A DNA stretch of 64,000 nt, from the NCBI RefSeq assembly GCF_012911565.1, contig NZ_JAAMPU010000099.1:62001-126000 (forward strand), read 5' to 3'. The notes beneath the pieces were generated by a model, which saw nothing but the letters and a program-made list of their open reading frames with translations, had not been told where the DNA came from and made no database searches. Numbering within the stretch: the first letter of the stretch is position 1; each line of letters starts with the position of its first letter. Source of the stretch: Flavobacterium silvaticum. GTDB lineage: Bacteria; Bacteroidota; Bacteroidia; Flavobacteriales; Flavobacteriaceae. A program made the position numbers and the translations under genes. Positions 56,501-64,000 of the stretch are shown here, piece by piece.

Positions 56501-57006
56501 ACAGCAATACCAATCAGGTTTGTCAGGGATATAACGGATTTGTATACTATTGGACTTTTGGCGACGGGACTTCCTACTACAATGGAGCAACAACGGTCAG
56601 TCATGCCTACACGAATTCCGGAACGTATTCGGTAACCGTGCAGGGGAGAAAGCTTGGGCCTCATGATGAGTGGCTTTGCTACGACGATTATACCGCAAAT
56701 GTAGTCATACCGTCCTTCAGGATTTCCAACGTGAATCCGGAGATGCAACGTGAAGGAATGGAACTCAAGGTCTATCCAAACCCGACGAGCGATGCATTCA
56801 CCGTTTCACTTTATGCGGCTGATAACAGCCATGTAATGATAGAAGTTTTGGATATAAGCGGACGTAGGGTAATGTCAAAATCCTATGATGCAAATGCCGA
56901 TTTCATTCAAACGTTGGATTGTTCGTTCTTGCCGACAGGAATTTATTCTGTGCGGATTGAGAATAACGGAAGATTTGAAACCCAAAAATTGATAATCGAA
57001 AGGTAA
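53506..57006 (+). CDS. Secreted M43-family metalloprotease with PKD domains and T9SS sorting domain
   Basis: A 1166-residue exported protease. A signal peptide (residues 1-22) is followed by a propeptide with the IPVVVYVI motif and the pappalysin-like M43 catalytic domain. The zinc motif [12 protein letters not shown] gives His242, Glu243, His246 and His252, and the Met-turn is [11 protein letters not shown]. Next comes a PKD domain ([13 protein letters not shown]), a central region of repeated beta-propeller-like blades (about residues 425-760), and a second PKD ([12 protein letters not shown]). The type IX sorting domain [15 protein letters not shown] ends the chain. It is secreted and probably surface-anchored. 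It lies before a second protease gene. Confidence 0.93.
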   Translation: MITKFTKIFGATLLLLSGASFGQKDVKPQTCFTDQLLEQQLKDNPELQSRIDYVEKQVFEKTQLQRSNRAVPDPPAPLITIPVVVYVISDPADPASNLSDDRVNSQLAALNTKFNGYGVKFCLATKAGTSNIPTPSGGTQTVPGIIHVSNAALSNHDQATEQMSLVNLAGVSVTRERYLRIWVVNTINGASNINAYATYPFSPGVFDGVVIKANVFGNAADPLCSCSSGMFATYDQGEVLVHEVGHYFGLYHTFHQGCSGTTTADCSTLGDKVCDTPPVAAPNYNCVANINTCTETPTDSADKIHNYMDYGNNDCTDSFTTGQKNRMLTMLSQNRPTLYSTDNIIYTQTCGSANLVSSTFTPSTYQPCAGAGNEVTFTSLGAAGTTYSWNFGDGATATGATASHAFAALAVPYNVTLTATNPSVGSSTTTIQIFVVNCQPITQNSHWYVSQGAGLKFSTGVPVFDPAFVNSFNCNGKMVSQCDASGNLLFYANNTRIFNASHATLAISATGDSGFEPAIACVPDPANNGKYYIFTNANVVSPDVINGLRYSIVATSGTVSVQNYKLPVTQPATGYNYNSTDGAILGVSGVAAIQNCNGYWILTTIRNGTSVYIATYSLTASGLSFVSSSPTFIDNLYTNVRFIKVAPNGNKVYVGNTYGTSSGYVFDFDKVTGKCSDSVIIPGDSSYGGSTFSPDSNLLYTAENTNRGIYQFSLNAANVGSTKKLVGTTDTFTPGNMQLGPDGKIYIALSFQMKLGVIHNPNARVSETSPNACYFSLNGPQKTSGVAISLGLPHMLDARLATAYPSASADKMSAYLVGCNQYKFFANICTGGFLWKFKNVGTNVTVTSTANTPVYTFPQSGTYEVTLQFASNPTYVLSTKTFTISAPATPQILGSNSACTTLANNSSTNNSVVLLAGQTASWAITGGAGTISGASNQSDVTVAWTTLPGTLTLTVQDASGCTVTATRTITSVCQCDCLSTIYFTNSLPFNGNTQFTIQNSNTNQVCQGYNGFVYYWTFGDGTSYYNGATTVSHAYTNSGTYSVTVQGRKLGPHDEWLCYDDYTANVVIPSFRISNVNPEMQREGMELKVYPNPTSDAFTVSLYAADNSHVMIEVLDISGRRVMSKSYDANADFIQTLDCSFLPTGIYSVRIENNGRFETQKLIIER

Positions 57007-57151
57007 CTTCTTGTCTTGAGGTTATTTACCGATTTGTTAAAAACAAAAAGTAGGATTGGTTTTTCGAAAAGGTTTTCGAAAGCGGTATCCGTTTAAATAA
57101 CCGCAAAAATTCACTCGATTACCGATTAATTGCACGATTTAAACGTTAAAG

Positions 57152-57184
57152 AAGCATCTCATATCGGGATGCTTTCTTATTTTT
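57152..57184 (+). terminator. Intrinsic terminator after the M43 protease gene
   Basis: AAGCATC (57152-57158) pairs with GATGCTT (57168-57174) around TCATATCGG, followed by T-rich DNA that is also the -7 box of the next gene. Confidence 0.75.
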
Positions 57185-57185
57185 G
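57178..57185 (+). promoter_or_regulatory. -7 box of the second protease gene
   Basis: TATTTTTG fits TAnnTTTG and begins inside the T-run of the preceding terminator, 32 nt before the chosen start at 57217. Confidence 0.5.
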
Positions 57186-57216
57186 GCGCTTTATGTTTAA
57201 TACCACCAACTATTTT

Positions 57217-60200
57217 ATGACTAAAATCAACTACTTTTTAAGCCTGGCATTAGTTTTCTCTGTGGGTTTGTCGGCACAATCCGATAAATTCTGGGCTACA
57301 ACCAATGCTAAGGGATTAATTCCGGCTATAAATACGACACGTGCCGGCTTTCCGACAACATATCAGCTTTTTGAGCTCAATGCTGCGAACCTGAAATCGG
57401 TTTTGCAAACGGCTCCCCAACGCGACCTGACTAAGCGCCAAACAGGAGTTATCATTTCTATCCCGAATGCCGCCGGAACTATTGAACATTTTGAAATGTT
57501 CGAAGCTTCTAATTTTGCACCTGGGCTTCAGGCACGTTATCCCAACATTCGCGCCTATGTGGGTAAAGGGGTCGAGAACAAAGGTTCCATCCTTAGAATT
57601 AGCTCAGGAGTCAAAGGGGTTCAGGGAATGATTCTTCGAGATGGTGCTTCCAGTGAATTCATTGAAAAATATGCAGCGGATCAACAAGTTTATGCAGTAT
57701 ATGAGTCACAACGAACAAAAGGCTCCTTGCCCTGGACATGTTCAACCGAAGATCAGGCTTTGGCTAATGATGTAGCTCCTCAGGCAATGGCCCGTCAGCA
57801 AATGTCAAATGCTGGAGAATTAAGAACTTTACGTCTGGCACAATCGGTTAATGCACAGTACACGACTTATTTTGGTGGAACCGTTCCCGATGCGCTCGAA
57901 GGCATCAACAATACCCTTACACGTGTTAACGGGGTTGATGAAAGGGATTTAGCCGTTCATCTTGAATTGATTGAGAATACAGATGATGTAATATACACCA
58001 ATGCCACAACAGATCCCTATTCAACTCCTGACAATTGGAACGCCGAAGTTCAGGCGACATTGACAGCGGTAATTGGAAATGCGAACTATGACATCGGCCA
58101 TCTCTTTGCCGTTCTTCCTGTGCCTCAGGGTGGTGGCGGTAATGCGGGATGCGTAGGATGTGTTTGTGTAAATAATCAAAAAGGAAGTGGATATACATCA
58201 CCATCTGATGCTATTCCCATGGGTGATAATTTCGATATTGACTACGTTGTCCATGAAATGGGGCATCAGTTAGGGGGCTCACATTCATTTTCATACGCAA
58301 ATGAAGGTTCCGGAACAAATGTAGAACCTGGTTCAGGATCGACTATTATGGGATATGCAGGAATTGTACCTGGCCTGAACGTACAAACACACTCTGATGA
58401 TTATTTTGTGTATGCCAACGTAATCCAGATACAGCAAAATTTAGCCACTAAGACATGTCCGGTTGTGACACCTATTTTAGATTCTGCACCAACTGTAAAT
58501 GCGGGCCCAGACTACATTATGCCGTACAGTACACCTTTTATATTGACAGCCAGCGGGGCTGACGAAGATGGTGATGCCCTGTTGTATTGCTGGGAAGGTT
58601 CAGATAATGTGACCGCCACTTCTACAGATGATAATAGTGAATGTTCCACAACAAAAGCAAGCGGTCCAAACTGGCGTACATATGACCCAACATCTTCGCC
58701 GAGTCGCTTTATGCCCAGAATCCAATCGGTCGTAGCAAACAACCTGACGACAACATTTGGAGGTTTTACATCAGAAGCGGTAAGTTCTGTAGCCCGTGAT
58801 TTAAATTTTGCAGTTACGGTTCGCGATATCAGTACGGGAGTGGGACAAACAGCTACAGATTATATGAAAGTTTCTGTAACAACTGCTGCGGGACCATTTT
58901 TGGTAACCTCTCCAAACACAGTTGTTTCTTATGTAGCCGGCTCAAACCAAACGGTTACATGGGACGTAGCGGGGACTACCGGTAATGGTGTAAATACGCC
59001 AACAGTCGATATCTATTATTCTCCAACCTCAGCTTTTAATAACCTCACTTTATTGGCTAGTGATGTGCCAAACGACGGTTCTGAAGTTGTAACAATTCCA
59101 ACAACTACCGGATCGACTAATCGCATCATGGTCCGTGGTCACAATCACATTTTCTATGATATCTCCAATGCCAATTTTACTATAACTGCAGCAACATCGT
59201 CTTTCTCGGTTGCTTTTAGCGGAGTAGCTGGTGAGCAACATAAAAATGTTTGTCAGGGCAGTACCGTGACATATACCATCCCTTATAATCCTTTAGCTGG
59301 TTTTACAGGAACCACGACGTTCAGTCTTGCCGGTCAACCTGCAGGTTCCGTAGTTACTTTCAGTCCTGATAATGTAACCGCTTCAGGTAATGTTATCCTA
59401 AGTGTTACGCCTCCTGCGGGAGCCACTGTTCAGCTTTATTCTTTGGTGGTTACTGCAACTTCAGGATCTGTTGTCAAAACGGTTCCGTTCTATCTTGATG
59501 TTAAAGATGGGAATTTTACAGGAACGACGCTTATTTCACCGGCAAACAATGCAACAGGTCAAAGTGTTTCGCCAGCCTTGACCTATACAGCTGATGCAGC
59601 CGCAACTTCTTATGATGTTCAAATAGCTTCCGATTCAGCCTTTACGAATATTGTTGCTTCAGGAACATCTCTAACCACGACTTTTGTTGCGGGCGGATTG
59701 GCAGAAGGAACAACTTATTATTGGAGAGTCCAACCTAAAAATGAAGCGTGTCAGGGTACATTGAGTGCCGTCTACAGCTTCCAGACAGGACAAACGGTTT
59801 GTGGGGCTACAGCCGCCACATCTCCGAATGTTCCTAAAGCTATCTCGGCTTCAGGAACGCCTACGGTAACCTCTACAATAACTGTTGGAGCAGGAACTCC
59901 AATTTCACGTATGACAGTAACGGCGAATATCACGCACTCCTGGGTTAGCGACCTCACTGTGAAACTGACAAGTCCAAGCGGAACGCAAATTACATTGATC
60001 CAGAATCCTTGTGATGACCAGAACAACATCAACAACGTTACTTTTGATGATCTCGGAGGCGTTCCGTTATGTGCTACGAATCCTGCAGTTACCGGATTGA
60101 TCAGACCGACCCAACTGCTTTCTACATTCAACGGAGAGAATCCAGCCGGAGTCTGGACATTGACGGTGTCAGATAATACTGCCGGTGATGGTGGTTCACT

Positions 60201-60507
60201 TACGGCCTGGAGCCTGAATATTTGCAATGAGCAGCCTCTTGGAACAGCCGAACAGCATTTGAACGATCTTGCCATCTATCCAAACCCTAACAACGGAACA
60301 TTCAACGTCAGCTTTACGCCAAACCAGAATGAAGATGTGAAAATTGGAGTTTTCGATATCCGCGGACGTCAGATTTTCAACAAAGGCTATGTTGCGAACG
60401 GATTGTTCCAGCAGATACTTGACTTAGGCCATCCATCTTCCGGGGTTTACCTGATCCAGATTGAGAATGGCGGAACACGTGAGACACGTAAGATTGTAGT
60501 AGAATAA
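57217..60507 (+). CDS. Secreted reprolysin-like metalloprotease with P domain and T9SS sorting domain
   Basis: A 1096-residue exported protease. The start is the ATG at 57217, which begins a normal signal peptide (residues 1-20); a 29-residue longer frame precedes it without similarity. The catalytic domain has the zinc motif VHEMGHQLGGSHSF (His346, Glu347, His350, His356) and Met-turn TIMGYAG, fitting the M12B/reprolysin-like group. Later domains are Ig/FnIII-like (about residues 620-850) and a proprotein-convertase P domain (about 890-1005, ISRMTVTANITHSWVSDLTV). A type IX sorting domain (AIYPNPNNGTFNVSF) ends the protein. Works with the neighbouring protease as a secreted degradation pair; substrates unknown. 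Confidence 0.92.
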   Translation: MTKINYFLSLALVFSVGLSAQSDKFWATTNAKGLIPAINTTRAGFPTTYQLFELNAANLKSVLQTAPQRDLTKRQTGVIISIPNAAGTIEHFEMFEASNFAPGLQARYPNIRAYVGKGVENKGSILRISSGVKGVQGMILRDGASSEFIEKYAADQQVYAVYESQRTKGSLPWTCSTEDQALANDVAPQAMARQQMSNAGELRTLRLAQSVNAQYTTYFGGTVPDALEGINNTLTRVNGVDERDLAVHLELIENTDDVIYTNATTDPYSTPDNWNAEVQATLTAVIGNANYDIGHLFAVLPVPQGGGGNAGCVGCVCVNNQKGSGYTSPSDAIPMGDNFDIDYVVHEMGHQLGGSHSFSYANEGSGTNVEPGSGSTIMGYAGIVPGLNVQTHSDDYFVYANVIQIQQNLATKTCPVVTPILDSAPTVNAGPDYIMPYSTPFILTASGADEDGDALLYCWEGSDNVTATSTDDNSECSTTKASGPNWRTYDPTSSPSRFMPRIQSVVANNLTTTFGGFTSEAVSSVARDLNFAVTVRDISTGVGQTATDYMKVSVTTAAGPFLVTSPNTVVSYVAGSNQTVTWDVAGTTGNGVNTPTVDIYYSPTSAFNNLTLLASDVPNDGSEVVTIPTTTGSTNRIMVRGHNHIFYDISNANFTITAATSSFSVAFSGVAGEQHKNVCQGSTVTYTIPYNPLAGFTGTTTFSLAGQPAGSVVTFSPDNVTASGNVILSVTPPAGATVQLYSLVVTATSGSVVKTVPFYLDVKDGNFTGTTLISPANNATGQSVSPALTYTADAAATSYDVQIASDSAFTNIVASGTSLTTTFVAGGLAEGTTYYWRVQPKNEACQGTLSAVYSFQTGQTVCGATAATSPNVPKAISASGTPTVTSTITVGAGTPISRMTVTANITHSWVSDLTVKLTSPSGTQITLIQNPCDDQNNINNVTFDDLGGVPLCATNPAVTGLIRPTQLLSTFNGENPAGVWTLTVSDNTAGDGGSLTAWSLNICNEQPLGTAEQHLNDLAIYPNPNNGTFNVSFTPNQNEDVKIGVFDIRGRQIFNKGYVANGLFQQILDLGHPSSGVYLIQIENGGTRETRKIVVE

Positions 60508-60530
60508 CAGTCTTTAATTTATACAACAAA

Positions 60531-60558
60531 AAAACCGGCGGTTGATTCTGCCGGTTTT
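60531..60558. terminator. Bidirectional terminator between the protease and deoxynucleoside kinase genes
   Basis: AAAACCGGC and GCCGGTTTT pair around a 10-nt loop with an A-run on the left and a T-run on the right, serving both converging genes. Confidence 0.92.
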
Positions 60559-60584
60559 TTATGTTTTACTAATTATGATTTCAT

Positions 60585-61199
60585 CTAAAACAGACCGTTA
60601 AGTTCTGCGTCGATCCTGTTGTAAACTTTTCCCAAATCTTCCGGATTGTTCACAAAATCCACCGTATCCACATCAATGATGAGCAGCTTGCCACGATTGT
60701 AAGTCGTAATCCAGGCTTCATATCTTTCGTTTAATCGACTTAAATAATCAATCGAGATCGAATTCTCGTAATCGCGTCCGCGTTTGTGGATCTGGTTCAC
60801 GAGATTCGGGATGGAACTGCGCAGGTAGATGAGCATGTCCGGCGGTTCGACCAAGGATTCCATCAGCTCGAAAAGCGATGAATAATTGTTGAAGTCACGG
60901 TTCGTCATCAATCCCATCGCATGAAGGTTCGGTGCAAAAATGTGCGCATCTTCATAAATGGTCCTGTCCTGGATGATTTTTTTTCCGCTTTCGCGAATCT
61001 GCAATATCTGGCGGAAACGACTGTTCAAAAAGTAAATCTGTAGGTTAAATGACCAACGTTCCATCTGATGGTAAAAATCATCGAGATACGGATTGTCAAC
61101 AACATCTTCAAAATGCGGTTCCCACTTAAAATGTTTGGCCAGCAGGCGCGTCAAGGTAGTTTTTCCGGCGCCAATGTTGCCTGCGATCGCTATATGCAT
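60585..61199 (-). CDS. Deoxynucleoside kinase
   Basis: A 204-residue kinase of the dGK/dCK type that salvages deoxynucleosides to monophosphates. The P-loop is GNIGAGKTTL (residues 7-16), the substrate-binding motif is IIQDRTIYEDAHIF, and the lid region contains KRGRDYENSISIDYL. It overlaps the beta-propeller-like gene upstream by 1 nt, so the two are coupled. Substrate preference (dA, dG or dC) cannot be judged. Confidence 0.95.
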   Translation of the reverse strand: MHIAIAGNIGAGKTTLTRLLAKHFKWEPHFEDVVDNPYLDDFYHQMERWSFNLQIYFLNSRFRQILQIRESGKKIIQDRTIYEDAHIFAPNLHAMGLMTNRDFNNYSSLFELMESLVEPPDMLIYLRSSIPNLVNQIHKRGRDYENSISIDYLSRLNERYEAWITTYNRGKLLIIDVDTVDFVNNPEDLGKVYNRIDAELNGLF

Positions 61200-61978
61200 T
61201 ACGGTAATTGGATTTTATACGTGGAAAGGCCACGGTCGGTAAAAATAGTCAAATTCTGTGGGCTGTACCAAAAGGACGATAGGGATTTTTTGCCCGTTTC
61301 TATGCTTTTTGATTCTCCCGTGTCCAAATCGATTACGCGCAACATGTTGTCTTTTAAATAAATGGCTGTTTTGTCCGATGTGATTCGTGCGGCATCGAAA
61401 TCAGGCAGTTTTCCCAACGACCGTATCTTGCCAAAAACATCGCAGACAAACAATTGCCTTTGATCTGTCATCCAATAAAAATTATTGAAGTCGGTCTGGT
61501 AGAAAACAAACTTCCCGCTCAGTTGTTGCGTAATAGGTTTGTAGGAATTTTTGGTGTAATCCAAAAGACCGATTTGTTGGGTGATGCTGTTGTAAATCCA
61601 CAACCTGTTCTGCGAAGCGTTTCCGCAAGCCGTTACCATCAAAGGTTCTGAAAGATCTGAAAAGGAAATTTTCTTTGTCTCGTTCAGCTGATTGTCCAGC
61701 ATGACAACCGTATTGAAATTGGGATACAGCAAAACGATATTAAGCGGATTCTGCAAATCGACACGTTCAATTTTCCCCAGAGATATGTTTTTATATTGGA
61801 CTGTCCTGACTTCGGTGCTTTTAAAAATCGCGTTGTCTTTTGTAAAATAAAGTGCCCCGAGATTGTCGTATCCGAGAAAAACATCGGCATCAAGGACGCT
61901 TGTCGATTTATGTTCGGCAACAATCTGCGAATGCGTAAAAAAAGGGCAGGCGATAAGAAGCCACACGAAAAGTTTCAT
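61199..61978 (-). CDS. Secreted beta-propeller-like protein of unknown function
   Basis: A 259-residue exported protein with a signal peptide (residues 1-16, CPFFTHSQ). The rest is a repetitive beta-rich pattern reminiscent of a six- or seven-bladed propeller (LGYDNLGALYFTKDNAIFK, LLYPNFNTVVMLDNQ and RITSDKTAIYLKDN blades). I know of no named family. The start is the ATG at 61976-61978; the longer frame lacks similarity. It is upstream of the kinase gene with a 1-nt overlap, a pair that appears to be conserved in flavobacteria as far as I recall. Confidence 0.75.
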   Translation of the reverse strand: MKLFVWLLIACPFFTHSQIVAEHKSTSVLDADVFLGYDNLGALYFTKDNAIFKSTEVRTVQYKNISLGKIERVDLQNPLNIVLLYPNFNTVVMLDNQLNETKKISFSDLSEPLMVTACGNASQNRLWIYNSITQQIGLLDYTKNSYKPITQQLSGKFVFYQTDFNNFYWMTDQRQLFVCDVFGKIRSLGKLPDFDAARITSDKTAIYLKDNMLRVIDLDTGESKSIETGKKSLSSFWYSPQNLTIFTDRGLSTYKIQLP

Positions 61979-62164
61979 GGTTGAAAAATACAATTTAATG
62001 TCCAATCTGCCGGCACGCTTTTTCTGTTCACGTCGAATAAATGACCGTTCGCCTCTATTTTTTAGGGAATGCCCGATAATGCCGTAAATTCGGACAACTT
62101 TAACAGATTGTTGGTAACATGACCAATGGATTTCTGTCATATTTGTTTTTCAAAAATCACCCGA

Positions 62165-63061
62165 ATGAAAAATCTAATCTTCTTCATAACCGCTTTAATC
62201 AACACCTTAACCGTTTCTGCCCAGGACTTTCAGGGAATGGCGGTCTACGAATCCAAAACCAGTACGGCCGATTTCCAGAACCGAATGCAAGGCAACCGCG
62301 ATATAACGCCGGAAATGCAAAAGATGTTCGAGGAGCGCATGAAAAAGGCGTTTGAAAAGACATTCATCCTCAATTTCAACAAGTCGGAATCTATTTACAA
62401 AGAAGAAGAAAAGCTCGAAGCCCCAGGTCAAAATCAAGGCGGTTTCAGGATGATGACATCCATGATGGGCGGAGGCGGAACGTTCTATAAAAACGTCAAG
62501 ACCAAATCGTACGCAGTCGATAAAGAATTCATGGGTAAGGAATTTCTCGTCAAGGATTCACTCAAGACCATCAAATGGGAAATGAGCGGTGATAGCAAGC
62601 AAATAGGCGGTTATACGTGTTACAAAGCCACGGCTGTGCTTCCGGCGAGTAAGTCTGATTTGCGTAATTTCCGACCGCGACGCCAGGAAGAGGATGAAAA
62701 GAAAAAGGCCGAAGAAGCGAAGAAAAAAGCCGATTCCGAAAAAAAGACCAACCTGATGGATGAAGTGGAACTGGCAAAGGAAATCACCATCACGGCGTGG
62801 TTCGCGCCTGAAATTCCCGTCAGCCAAGGGCCGGAAAGCTATTGGGGTCTGCCAGGGCTGATACTTGAGGTCAGCGATGGAAAAACAGTGATACTTTGTT
62901 CTAAAGTCGTACTCAATTCAAAAGACAAGGTCGAAATCAAAGCACCAAAAAAGGGCAAGGAAATCTCACAGGCCGAATATGACGATGTGGTTGTCAAGAA
63001 AATGGAAGAATTCCGTCAGAATGGCGGGCCTGGTGGGCCTGGTGGACGGAGAATGAATTAG
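62165..63061 (+). CDS. GLPGLI family secreted protein
   Basis: A 298-residue exported protein with a signal peptide (about residues 1-19). It is named for the motif YWGLPGLILEV near residue 235. The middle is a Lys/Glu-rich coil (about 175-210), and the C-terminus is rich in Gly-Gly-Pro (NGGPGGPGGRRMN). The family is of unknown function but usually sits beside a TonB-dependent receptor, as here (256 nt downstream). I used the ATG at 62165 as it starts the signal peptide; the frame extends upstream without one. Confidence 0.9.
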   Translation: MKNLIFFITALINTLTVSAQDFQGMAVYESKTSTADFQNRMQGNRDITPEMQKMFEERMKKAFEKTFILNFNKSESIYKEEEKLEAPGQNQGGFRMMTSMMGGGGTFYKNVKTKSYAVDKEFMGKEFLVKDSLKTIKWEMSGDSKQIGGYTCYKATAVLPASKSDLRNFRPRRQEEDEKKKAEEAKKKADSEKKTNLMDEVELAKEITITAWFAPEIPVSQGPESYWGLPGLILEVSDGKTVILCSKVVLNSKDKVEIKAPKKGKEISQAEYDDVVVKKMEEFRQNGGPGGPGGRRMN

Positions 63062-63086
63062 GTTAACAGATAACGGTTAATGGTTA
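63061..63086. repeat. GTTAAC-type intergenic repeat, copy 2
   Basis: GGTTAACAGATAACGGTTAA (63061-63080) is identical to 34826-34845. It starts at the stop codon of the GLPGLI gene. Confidence 0.8.
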
Positions 63087-63276
63087 TTTCGGGGTTAAAG
63101 AAATTTTTAGCTCATTTTTTAAATTGTATTTTGGATTGGAACGGTAGATAAAACTGTGATTTCAATCCAGCGTAAGGTAATCCTGGGTTTTGCGAAACAC
63201 ATACCACACTAAATTTTTACAGCCAATGTTATCCATACCGTTCCCGAAAGCAAACAGCAGATTCAATTAAACTAAA

Positions 63277-63309
63277 AACGGTTAACCGTTATCTGTTAAC
63301 TGTTAACCC
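63277..63309. repeat. GTTAAC-type intergenic repeat, copy 3 (inverted)
   Basis: TTAACCGTTATCTGTTAAC (63282-63300) is the reverse complement of the core of copy 2 with flanking TGTTAACC. Copies 2 and 3 thus form inverted repeats around about 195 bases without a gene, right before the TonB-receptor start. Confidence 0.75.
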
Positions 63310-63317
63310 AGCAAAAC

Positions 63318-64000
63318 ATGAGGCTTTTTTTATTTCCACTGCTTCTCTTAACAAGCAACTTCATTTTCTCCCAAAACGTCCGCTTTGACGGAACCGTTGC
63401 CGATCCCGATAAAAAGCCCCTCGAAATGGCCAACGTCGTCGCCCAGAATACTGTGACCAAAGCCATGGACGCCTTTGCGATTACAAACGACAAGGGAAAA
63501 TTCTATCTCAATCTCAAAGCAAATACTTCTTACGTAATCAAGATCAGTTACCTGGGAATGGCCGCAAAGGAAATTTCGGTGACGACTTCGACGGAAAATA
63601 TCAGCCAGTCGATTACCATGGAAGCGGGCGGGATCATGCTCAACGATGTTGAGATCGTACGTGAAATGCCGGTTTCAATAAGTGGCGATACGATTGTCTA
63701 CAATGCCGATTCGTTCAAATCGGGTACCGAACGCAAACTCGAAGACATCCTCAAAAAACTTCCTGGCGTAGAAGTCAATGCCGATGGGGAAGTTGAAGTC
63801 GAAGGCAAAAAAGTCCAGAAACTGATGGTCGAAGGCAAGGATTTCTTTGACGGTGATACCAAGCTCGGCGTCAAGAATATCCCGGCCGATGCCATCGACA
63901 AAGTACAGGTGCTTCGCAATTATAATGAAATTTCCCAGCTCAAAGGCCTAGAGAATAACGAGGAAAGCGTCGCCATGAACATCAAGCTCAAAGAAGGCAA
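63318..64000 (+). CDS. TonB-dependent receptor, N-terminal part (3' partial)
   Basis: The first 227 residues of an outer-membrane receptor. A signal peptide (about residues 1-18, NFIFSQ) is followed by a CarboxypepD_reg-like domain (RFDGTVADPDKKPLEMANVV, to about 105) and the start of a plug domain (EDILKKLPGVEVNADGEVEV, DKVQVLRNYNEISQLKG). The frame is open to the window edge. It follows the GLPGLI protein, a frequent pairing. Its promoter is not recognisable in the repeat-bearing gap upstream. Confidence 0.9.
   Translation, partial: MRLFLFPLLLLTSNFIFSQNVRFDGTVADPDKKPLEMANVVAQNTVTKAMDAFAITNDKGKFYLNLKANTSYVIKISYLGMAAKEISVTTSTENISQSITMEAGGIMLNDVEIVREMPVSISGDTIVYNADSFKSGTERKLEDILKKLPGVEVNADGEVEVEGKKVQKLMVEGKDFFDGDTKLGVKNIPADAIDKVQVLRNYNEISQLKGLENNEESVAMNIKLKEG

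Noticed and set aside
1..64000. CRISPR array, tRNA, rRNA, transposase or prophage
   Set aside because: No spaced regular repeats, cloverleaf or rRNA core sequence was recognised on reading, and no mobile-element protein families appear among the reading frames.

Overview
The window looks like chromosomal DNA of a flavobacterium (Bacteroidota, family Flavobacteriaceae, probably Flavobacterium or a close relative). The evidence is a set of lineage-typical genes (TamL-type lipoprotein, GLPGLI protein, DUF5686 protein, PorT, type IX secretion C-terminal sorting domains, Flavobacterium-type H+-pyrophosphatase). Starts lack clear Shine-Dalgarno sequences, and many lie behind a Bacteroidota -7 box (TAnnTTTG). 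I see no rRNA, tRNA, CRISPR array, prophage or transposase gene.

Layout. 0-9.5 kb: partial POT peptide transporter, periplasmic thioredoxin-like protein, ComEC-like protein, NlpC/P60 hydrolase, lpxB-surE and a divergent tail-specific protease. 9.6-18 kb: a complete arginine operon (GNAT-argG-argC-argD-argF'-argB-argE'-argH) preceded by an apparent attenuator with a short leader peptide carrying three consecutive Arg codons. 18-25.4 kb: rod-shape operon mreB-mreC-mreD-mrdA-rodA (minus strand), preceded by purH. 25.5-34.8 kb: ABC permease, DUF4239 protein, accD, fbaA, tamL, an rRNA-type methyltransferase, porT and ubiE/menG. 35-45.4 kb: folA, thyA, small metabolic and envelope genes, bifunctional nuclease, etfA/etfB and two frameshifted genes. 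45.6-53.4 kb: alpha/beta hydrolase, pdhB, DUF5686 protein, AlkA-like glycosylase, membrane pyrophosphatase. 53.5-64 kb: two giant secreted metalloproteases with type IX sorting domains, deoxynucleoside kinase, a beta-propeller-like protein, a GLPGLI protein and the start of a TonB-dependent receptor.

How the parts fit. The arginine genes overlap or nearly touch and would be controlled by one promoter plus the leader. Residue 90 of the carbamoyltransferase is Ala, which fits a succinylated rather than acetylated pathway, and the leading GNAT gene is the natural candidate for the missing first enzyme. The mre/rod genes form one cell-elongation unit. PorT would help export the CTD-bearing proteases encoded 20 kb away.

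Most unusual signals: (1) the candidate arginine attenuator; (2) a family of four intergenic palindromic elements (27.6, 37.8, 39.0, 50.2 kb) with a conserved loop and stems that differ in sequence but keep pairing; (3) three other small intergenic repeat families; (4) two homopolymer frameshifts at 42.1 and 44.9 kb; (5) -7 boxes placed only 4-8 nt before start codons, implying leaderless messages.
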